This document shows, in pieces, positions 34,018 to 38,557 of a stretch of DNA of 38,557 nt (its first letter is position 1; every line of letters starts with the position of its first letter). The stretch comes from Ignavibacteria bacterium RIFOXYB12_FULL_35_14 (GTDB lineage: Bacteria > Bacteroidota > Ignavibacteria > Ignavibacteriales > Ignavibacteriaceae): contig MHAR01000087.1 of NCBI GenBank assembly GCA_001803045.1, forward strand, positions 1 to 38,557. The letters run 5' to 3'. The notes below the pieces were generated by a model, which saw nothing but the letters and a program-made list of their open reading frames with translations, did no database searches and was not told the DNA's origin. Made by a program: the position numbers and the translations under genes.

Positions 34018-35439
34018 ATGACTTTCATTAAACTAAATATTATCACTATTTGGGGGGTGTTGCTAATTGTTCCAAATCTATTTTCACAGACACAACAATT
34101 TGAAAAATTTCTTATAAAAAGCAATAAAATATTTTTGCATGATTTTAAGAATAAAATTCATGATGAATTCATTAATAATGAATTGCATAATAAATTAACT
34201 ACTATAACTATTCAAAATCTAAATTCTGGGGATACTATTGTTGTTGATCATATGATGGGGACTCATGCTAACGGTAATAAATCAATACATACCTACACCT
34301 ATAATCAGAATGTGAAAAGAACTTCATATTTATATGAAACTTGGGATGGCAGTCAATTGGTCCCTTTCTGGCTCTGTACATACACATATGATTTAATGGG
34401 AAATAGGTCTATTGAATTACAAAAACGTTGGGAGGGTAATCAGTGGGTGAATTCTTTGCTAAAAACCTTCATATATGATTCGAACGGAAATATGATTTCG
34501 GAATTATATGAAACTTGGGATGGCAGTCAATGGATAAGTGCAGAATTATATAATTATACATATAATTTTAATGGAATAATGACTTCACAGTTTTCTCAAA
34601 CTTGGGATGGCTCCCAGTGGGTGAATAAACGCAGAGAAACTTACACTTTTGATTTCAACGGAGATAGAATTTTAGAGTTCGTGGAAATTTGGGAAAGTAA
34701 CCAGTGGGTGAATTATTGGCGAGCTACCACTTCATATGATTCAAACGGAAATAGGAGTTCGATTTTGAGTGAAACTTGGGATGGTAACCAATGGATAATT
34801 TTTAATCGTAGCACATTCGCTTATGATTCCAATGGAAATTTAACTTCTGGGTTAAATGAAACTTTTGATGGCATTCAATGGGCTAATTCCACTCTATATA
34901 CTTATACTTATGATCCCAATGATAATTTAACCTCGGAACTATTGGCAGTTTGGTATAATTACTGGATGCAGCAATCCCGTAAAACTTATGTCTATAATTC
35001 CGACGGAAAAATGGTTTTGGGGTACTCCGAAAGAAATTTATCAGGAAACTGGGAAGCAAGTGATGGCTGGTTTGAAGTTCATGATTCTTTCGGAAACATT
35101 AGTAGTGCAATTGCATCAATTATAACCATATTCTATTCCAAGTTAACCGATATTTCGGATAATGAAAAGGTTATCTCAGATTATTCATTAGCTCAGAACT
35201 ATCCAAATCCTTTTAATCCGAGCACAACAATTAAATACGAAATTCCAGAAAATTCATCCGTTATTCTAAAAGTCTATGATGTTTTAGGGACAGAGGTAAT
35301 AACATTAGTGAATCAAAAACAACCAGTTGGTAATTATGAAGTAACTTTTAATGCTAACGAATTACCAAGTGGAGTTTACTTATATCGGTTGCATACTGAA
35401 TTATTTTCATTAACAAAAAAGATGCTTTATTTAAAATAA
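34018..35439 (+). CDS. T9SS cargo protein with TWDGSQW repeats
   Basis: A 473-residue exported protein. After a signal peptide (about 1-24) and a short leader, eight or nine repeats of about 30 residues follow. Each contains (E/Q)TWDG(S/N)QW(V/I), a few variable residues, then Y(T/N)Y(D/N)xNGN(M/L/R). The alternation of aromatic strands with NGN turns recalls RHS/YD-type repeats, though it is not a canonical RHS core. A type A sorting domain ends the protein (NYPNPFNPSTTIKYEIP to TKKMLYLK). Function is unknown; the DNA repeats are close enough to recombine. GGAG five bases before the ATG supports the start. Confidence 0.88.
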   Translation: MTFIKLNIITIWGVLLIVPNLFSQTQQFEKFLIKSNKIFLHDFKNKIHDEFINNELHNKLTTITIQNLNSGDTIVVDHMMGTHANGNKSIHTYTYNQNVKRTSYLYETWDGSQLVPFWLCTYTYDLMGNRSIELQKRWEGNQWVNSLLKTFIYDSNGNMISELYETWDGSQWISAELYNYTYNFNGIMTSQFSQTWDGSQWVNKRRETYTFDFNGDRILEFVEIWESNQWVNYWRATTSYDSNGNRSSILSETWDGNQWIIFNRSTFAYDSNGNLTSGLNETFDGIQWANSTLYTYTYDPNDNLTSELLAVWYNYWMQQSRKTYVYNSDGKMVLGYSERNLSGNWEASDGWFEVHDSFGNISSAIASIITIFYSKLTDISDNEKVISDYSLAQNYPNPFNPSTTIKYEIPENSSVILKVYDVLGTEVITLVNQKQPVGNYEVTFNANELPSGVYLYRLHTELFSLTKKMLYLK

Positions 35440-35457
35440 AAAAATTAAGGAGCTATT

Positions 35458-38400
35458 ATGAAACCGCTCTTCAAACTATTTGTTCTAATTATTTTTTTGC
35501 TTTATGCGTTGCCTGTAGCTGCTGATATTCAGGTTAGAAGCAGCTTAAATAAAGATAGTGAACCAGCAATTGCATATAATTCTGCAAACGATGAGCACCT
35601 AGTCGTATGGACAGAATCCTCCACCACTAGCGTTGCCGTAATGGGGCAACGCATGAAAGGTGACGGAACTGGAACTATTGGTACTCCTTTTACAATCTAT
35701 ACAATTGGTGTTTACCCGTCTGTTGCCTACAACTCTCAATCAAATGAATATCTGGTGACAGCATCACTTTTTGGCAATATTATTGGACAAAGAGTGAGCA
35801 ATACCGGAGCTCTAGTAGGGAGTCCAGTTACATTAATTAGTAAAACTAACTCTATTTGGTCGAAGATTATCTACAATTCTCTCGGCAATAATTATCTTCT
35901 TGTAGCAGGGGAACTTTTTGATCTTGGTAATGACCAAGCAAATATTAATATCTATACAAGAAAAATAGATTTTAATGGACAGCCGATTGGTACCGAACAA
36001 CTCATCCGTAATCAAGGGCATGGGAATTACAGTGATGGAGCAAGATTTTCAGTCGCCTACGCACCTATAACTTCCGCAATCACTCCAGCCGGCAGATACC
36101 TTCTTGCAATTAAAGACCCAACCGATCTAACTATGCTGGATGACAATGGGGTTATAGTTTCGAGAGTTTACGACTCACAACATCCCGGTAATATTGTAGA
36201 TGACCATGTGCCATTTCAGCAATCTAAAGTCGGTACACCTCACAATGTTGATGTTGCTTTTGGAAACTGGGAAGGTGAAAACAGTTTTATGGTTGTATGG
36301 GGTGACCGAAACCAACAAGTCAGCGGTCAAGAGTGGACAGGTATTTGGGCAGGCATAGTTAAGGCAGCACCGGTTGAGTTCTATTCTAATGATGTTGTTA
36401 CTACTACGGTGTTTCCTGTTTCAATTATATGGGCGCATTGGGCTACTACCGAAACTGCCAAGACATGGAAACCGGTTGTGGCTTATAATAAAGCTGCATA
36501 CAAGTTTATGATTGCATGGCGTGAGACTCCGTCAACAGATCCTAATAATGATACTCAAGTAAATCATATCCGGGCAAATGCTGTTTCTTCATCTACCATA
36601 CCACCTCCAGCCAATGTGGTACTTTCAGCCATTACCGGCAGCGAAAATCCAAAAAATCCGGCAATTGCCGCCAGCACAACAAACACCAATGCCTTCGTCG
36701 TCTGGGACGATTCGCGTAATTTTGCGACGAAGGATATTGATTTATACGGCAGCTTGCTAAATACCACACCTGCTAAAGCATTTATACTTACTTCACCGAA
36801 TGGCAATGAAATATGGGAAGTGGGCTCTCAGCATCAAATAAAATGGGAAAGTAACGACATTGGCAATGTTGATGTAACAATTGAATATTCTATAGATAAT
36901 GGGGTGAGCTATCAGTTCGTTGCTTTTTATACAAATATTGATGGATTAAATTCTTTTGATTGGGAAGTTCCAAACAGTCCATCTACTCAATGCCTGGTGA
37001 AAATTTCTGTTTCGGGAGTATCTGATGTCAGTGATGCTGTTTTTACAATTACAGATTCTATACCTACAATAACTGTTATTTCACCAAACGGTGGTGAAGT
37101 TTGGACTGAAGGTGAACAGCATGAAATTAAATGGACCAGTACTAATTTTACTGATCCCGTGAGAATTGATTTCGGGGCAATGGTCAGTGCTTACTGGATA
37201 AACATTGCAACCAATGTTCCAAATAACGGTTCTTTCATTTGGACACCAAAGCTCTCTGATATATTTCCTTTGGTTCCACCACCAGTAGGTTCAGCGAAAG
37301 GTTTTATACGCGTGGCAGAAGCCACGAAAAATGACCCTGATGGAATTGAAGACGGGAAGGCTTTTGACTGGAGTGATGACTTTTTTACAATTGCTGATTC
37401 AACACCTCAAATAACTATTATTAGTCCAAACGGCGGCGAAGTATGGAACGTGGGGTCGCAGCAGGAAATTAAATGGACAAGCACAAATTTTAGTGATCCG
37501 GTCAATATTGTTTTGACTACTTTTGATCAAATAGTGATAAGCGGTGTCATTGCACAAAATGTCCCCAATACCGGATCATATTTTTGGACAGTTACAACAG
37601 GTATTACCGATACTGTTCAAGCATCAATTCGAGTAGAAGAAGCTAAAATTATGGCTACTATTCACGATGAAAGTGATTCTCTTTTCACAATTATAGATTC
37701 CACACCTAGAATAACCGTTATTAGCCCAAACGGCGGCGAAGTTTGGACTGTCGGTGAACAGCATGAAATTAAATGGACTAGCGCAAATTTTACTGATCCA
37801 GTGAGAATTGATTTACAAACAGTAGATCTGCTTGGTGGAGGCATTTTATGGGCGAACATTGCAACCAATACTCCAAATGACGGTTCTTTCATTTGGACAC
37901 TTAAGGTTTCTGATTTACCTCCTGTTTCTCTGCCGACGGTAGGTTCTATAAGAGTGGCCGATGCCACTAAAAATGACCCGGGCGGAATTGAAGATGGAAA
38001 GGTTTTTGATTGGAGTGAAAACTATTTTACAATTGCTGATTCCACACCTAGAATAACTGTTATTAGCCCGAACGGCGGCGAAGTATGGACTGAAGGTGAA
38101 CAACACGAAATTAAGTGGATTAGTGAGCATTTTACCGATCCGGTTAGAATTGATTTTGGTTCATATGTGACAATGGGTGGTCCAATATTTCCTCAACTTG
38201 GATATATTATAGCAAACATCGCAACTAATCTGCCAAACACAGGCTCATTCATATGGACAGTTCCTGATTTTTCGCTTATACTAGGTGAGTGCGAAATCCG
38301 AGTTGCAGATGCTACCAAAAATAATCTTGGAAATCCTGATGATGGAAAGATTTTTGATATGAGTGACTCAGCTTTTACATATTATCCTAAACCAAATACT

Positions 38401-38557
38401 TCAACTGGGAATAATGTTGTTGTTCATTTAAATGAGGGAACAGAGATCAATTTTGACAAAGTTGATAGCATTGGGATCACGACTCAGTTCATTGGAGATA
38501 TTGGATCGCCCCCGCCAAGCGGGACAAAAATCTTTCCGTTTAATTCACCAAAACATT
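35458..38557 (+). CDS. Very large secreted protein with Kre9/KNH-like tandem modules (3' end outside window)
   Basis: The frame is open from the ATG at 35458 (AAGGAG upstream) to the window edge, at least 1033 residues. The signal peptide is MKPLFKLFVLIIFLLYALPVAA. Residues about 25-435 hold repeats of the NPAIAxxxxxNxFxVVWxD type, probably a beta-propeller. From about residue 440 come five beta-sandwich modules that each begin near (V/I)SPNGGEVW, then Q(H/Q)EIKWTS, starting at about 442, 538, 652, 752 and 866. These match the Ser-Thr-rich GPI-anchored/Kre9-KNH-like domain family common in large surface proteins of this group. A new region starts near residue 980. A T9SS signal would be expected beyond the edge. 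Confidence 0.88.
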   Translation, partial: MKPLFKLFVLIIFLLYALPVAADIQVRSSLNKDSEPAIAYNSANDEHLVVWTESSTTSVAVMGQRMKGDGTGTIGTPFTIYTIGVYPSVAYNSQSNEYLVTASLFGNIIGQRVSNTGALVGSPVTLISKTNSIWSKIIYNSLGNNYLLVAGELFDLGNDQANINIYTRKIDFNGQPIGTEQLIRNQGHGNYSDGARFSVAYAPITSAITPAGRYLLAIKDPTDLTMLDDNGVIVSRVYDSQHPGNIVDDHVPFQQSKVGTPHNVDVAFGNWEGENSFMVVWGDRNQQVSGQEWTGIWAGIVKAAPVEFYSNDVVTTTVFPVSIIWAHWATTETAKTWKPVVAYNKAAYKFMIAWRETPSTDPNNDTQVNHIRANAVSSSTIPPPANVVLSAITGSENPKNPAIAASTTNTNAFVVWDDSRNFATKDIDLYGSLLNTTPAKAFILTSPNGNEIWEVGSQHQIKWESNDIGNVDVTIEYSIDNGVSYQFVAFYTNIDGLNSFDWEVPNSPSTQCLVKISVSGVSDVSDAVFTITDSIPTITVISPNGGEVWTEGEQHEIKWTSTNFTDPVRIDFGAMVSAYWINIATNVPNNGSFIWTPKLSDIFPLVPPPVGSAKGFIRVAEATKNDPDGIEDGKAFDWSDDFFTIADSTPQITIISPNGGEVWNVGSQQEIKWTSTNFSDPVNIVLTTFDQIVISGVIAQNVPNTGSYFWTVTTGITDTVQASIRVEEAKIMATIHDESDSLFTIIDSTPRITVISPNGGEVWTVGEQHEIKWTSANFTDPVRIDLQTVDLLGGGILWANIATNTPNDGSFIWTLKVSDLPPVSLPTVGSIRVADATKNDPGGIEDGKVFDWSENYFTIADSTPRITVISPNGGEVWTEGEQHEIKWISEHFTDPVRIDFGSYVTMGGPIFPQLGYIIANIATNLPNTGSFIWTVPDFSLILGECEIRVADATKNNLGNPDDGKIFDMSDSAFTYYPKPNTSTGNNVVVHLNEGTEINFDKVDSIGITTQFIGDIGSPPPSGTKIFPFNSPKH
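37069..38392 (+). repeat. Tandem DNA repeats coding for surface-protein modules
   Basis: Four of the five modules are close at DNA level. Module starts at 37069, 37411, 37711 and 38053 give spacings of 342, 300 and 342 bases. The modules starting at 37069, 37711 and 38053 share DPVRIDF-type sequence; the one at 37411 is 14 codons shorter and more diverged. The longest identical words cover the SPNGGEVW and EIKW segments, so copy-number change by recombination is plausible. Confidence 0.75.

Noticed and set aside
36564-36806. Minus-strand open frame opposite the large secreted protein
   Set aside because: It is antisense to a clear repeat protein, has no domain pattern and reflects codon bias of the plus-strand gene.

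Overview
The window is AT-rich bacterial DNA, most likely from the Ignavibacteria (Bacteroidota/Chlorobi group). The main evidence is a set of secreted proteins ending in the NYPNPFNPxT-type C-terminal domain, the type A sorting signal of the type IX secretion system (T9SS). A hybrid two-component regulator of the Bacteroidota type and Bacteroidota-style promoter words (TAnnTTTG) agree with this. Shine-Dalgarno sites are also visible before several genes. No rRNA, tRNA, CRISPR array or intact transposase was seen.

Region 1 (1-8592). A lone class I glutamine amidotransferase-like gene (+) faces a six-gene minus-strand operon. In transcription order the operon encodes a Tat-exported four-cluster ferredoxin, an NrfD-type quinone-interacting membrane subunit and a 13-haem cytochrome c. 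These together look like a periplasmic quinol/cytochrome electron-transfer complex. They are followed by a histidine kinase with CxxCH haem motifs in its sensor domain and by two response regulators whose output is a GcvH-like domain instead of a DNA-binding domain. The convergent gap at 1014-1364 holds a perfectly closed cloverleaf-shaped repeat, AAACCT/AGGTTT hairpins and a short echo of the last regulator's C-terminus.

Region 2 (8593-12361). Housekeeping-like or accessory genes: a macrodomain protein, a DUF481-type outer membrane protein and a beta-CASP metallo-beta-lactamase ribonuclease. They are followed by a gap that carries a MITE-like element with 20-bp inverted repeats.

Region 3 (12362-21081). 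A tight minus-strand defence operon: type III methyltransferase (Mod), a SIR2-domain protein, an XRE-HTH/ImmA-IrrE metalloprotease, a DUF4411 PIN-like protein and a type III restriction subunit (Res). An EamA transporter follows. Three non-restriction genes, including a probable NAD-consuming effector, lie inside the restriction operon with junctions of 0, -26, -4 and +1 bases. This is the best candidate for an under-described system.

Region 4 (21199-38557). A TlpA/ResA-type thioredoxin lipoprotein (-), then a plus-strand run of surface and secreted proteins. It begins with a GH16 beta-glucanase with carbohydrate-binding domains and a T9SS signal, followed by a 14-blade hybrid two-component system ending in an AraC-type HTH. 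Just downstream are two 17-bp direct repeats 4 bp apart (the geometry of an AraC I1-I2 site) in front of a promoter-like word. Next come a small membrane ORF, an S74 intramolecular-chaperone surface protein, three more T9SS cargo proteins with internal repeats, a SnoaL/NTF2-like gene with a damaged 5' end, and a very large secreted repeat protein that runs off the window.
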